From Streptomyces sp. yr375 (GTDB lineage Bacteria > Actinomycetota > Actinomycetes > Streptomycetales > Streptomycetaceae), in the NCBI RefSeq assembly GCF_900110755.1, contig NZ_FOFF01000054.1, forward strand, positions 1-55,980: DNA of 55,980 nt. Direction: 5' to 3'. This document shows, one piece after another, positions 55,704 to 55,980 of this stretch (position 1 is its first letter; every line of letters begins with the position of its first letter). The notes beneath the pieces were generated by a model. That model did not search any database, was not told the origin of the DNA, and saw nothing but the letters and a program-made list of their open reading frames with translations. A program made the translations under genes and the position numbers.

Positions 55704-55980
55704 GTGGTGCACATACCCGGGCCGTTCGACGGCCCCACCCTCACCCCCGTCTCCACCCCCGTCTCCACCCCCGTCTCCCGTCGCTTCTTCCTCGCCGTCA
55801 CCGGCGTCCTGACGGCCGCCCCGCTGCTCGACGCCCACCCGGCGATCGCGGAGACTGGGCTCATGACGTCCACAGGCCTCGACGACCCGGCGAAGAAGGA
55901 GATCGCCATGAAACTGGTGTCGAGCGCGGAGAACTCCTCGCTCGACTGGAAGGCGCAGTACCAGTACATCGAGGACATCG
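55704..55980 (+). CDS. Chitosanase (GH46 type), N-terminal fragment (runs off the window)
   Basis: The first 92 codons. GTG 55704 has GGAG five bases ahead. The N-region holds a TPVS repeat followed by a twin-arginine signal SRRFFLAVTGVLTAAPLLDAHPAIA, then GLDDPAKKEIAMKLVSSAENSSLDWKAQYQYIED. The last stretch, with SAENSSLDWKxQYxYIED, is the start of the mature GH46 chitosanases of Streptomyces and includes the expected catalytic glutamate of the SAENSS motif. The enzyme would be exported folded by the Tat system and cleave chitosan. The inverted repeat at 55635-55657 is its probable operator. Confidence 0.88.
   Translation, partial: MVHIPGPFDGPTLTPVSTPVSTPVSRRFFLAVTGVLTAAPLLDAHPAIAETGLMTSTGLDDPAKKEIAMKLVSSAENSSLDWKAQYQYIEDI
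55743..55778 (+). repeat. Three perfect 12-bp tandem repeats in the chitosanase signal region
   Basis: ACCCCCGTCTCC occurs three times in tandem and encodes the TPVS repeats just before the twin-arginine motif. Copy-number change would stay in frame. Confidence 0.85.

Overview
The window looks like a chromosomal segment of a Streptomyces or very close relative. Codon third positions are almost all G or C, GTG and TTG starts behind GGAGG-type ribosome binding sites are frequent, and several gene families are hallmark streptomycete ones: a conservon with a CYP157/CYP154 pair, SigB/SigF-type sigma, SpoIIE-type phosphatase with HATPase, GlgE-TreS, GH64 glucanase and a GH46-type chitosanase. No rRNA, tRNA, CRISPR array, transposase or integrase was seen.

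Layout. 1-3290: trehalose/alpha-glucan block on the minus strand (treS partial, glgE, a DUF5133-like protein) with a divergent ATP-binding-like regulator. 3450-8700: VOC protein, ANTAR protein, alternative sigma factor, a MarR-ABC exporter operon and a conserved hypothetical. 8740-16670: divergent HemC paralogue, secreted NLP (GHRHDWE) protein, ATP-dependent DNA ligase, MarR regulator, DoxX-peroxiredoxin pair, a PAS/GAF/SpoIIE/HATPase signalling protein, a secreted cupin and a hypothetical. 16740-18300: a DUF4157 (eCIS core) protein with an HExxH site and a nuclease-like C-terminal segment. 18430-23920: aldo/keto reductase, TauD-type dioxygenase, luciferase-like oxidoreductase, and an overlapping MHYT sensor-metallophosphoesterase pair.

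24414-29790: secreted M4 protease, secreted GH64 beta-1,3-glucanase under a perfect LacI-type palindrome, dienelactone hydrolase and a YciO/Sua5 protein. 29960-38850: PucR-like regulator, then a minus-strand conservon (cvnA-B-C-D, CYP157-like, CYP154-like) in which successive genes overlap, then a hypothetical, an ArsR regulator and a lone roadblock protein. 39209-43290: an alpha/beta hydrolase broken by one extra C in a C run, a lipoprotein, and a coupled cyclase/ThDP-enzyme pair. 43396-50066: a carbohydrate ABC importer (two permeases, Tat lipoprotein binding protein), its likely LacI repressor and a DUF2264 glycan-active candidate; two inverted copies of one 15-bp operator flank the start of this operon. 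50118-55980: flavodoxin-like protein, secreted hypothetical, a second M4 protease paralogous to the first but with a P-domain tail, small uncharacterised genes, and the 5' end of a Tat-exported chitosanase behind a 10-bp inverted-repeat operator.

Functionally the right half is rich in polymer utilisation (two proteases, glucanase, chitosanase, importer plus DUF2264) under LacI/ROK-style operators, while the left and middle are rich in development and stress signalling (sigma factor, SpoIIE-type phosphatase, conservon, MHYT sensor). The most unusual items are the DUF4157 protein, the looped-operator candidate of the importer operon, the divergent HemC paralogue, the MHYT-phosphoesterase couple and the frameshifted hydrolase.
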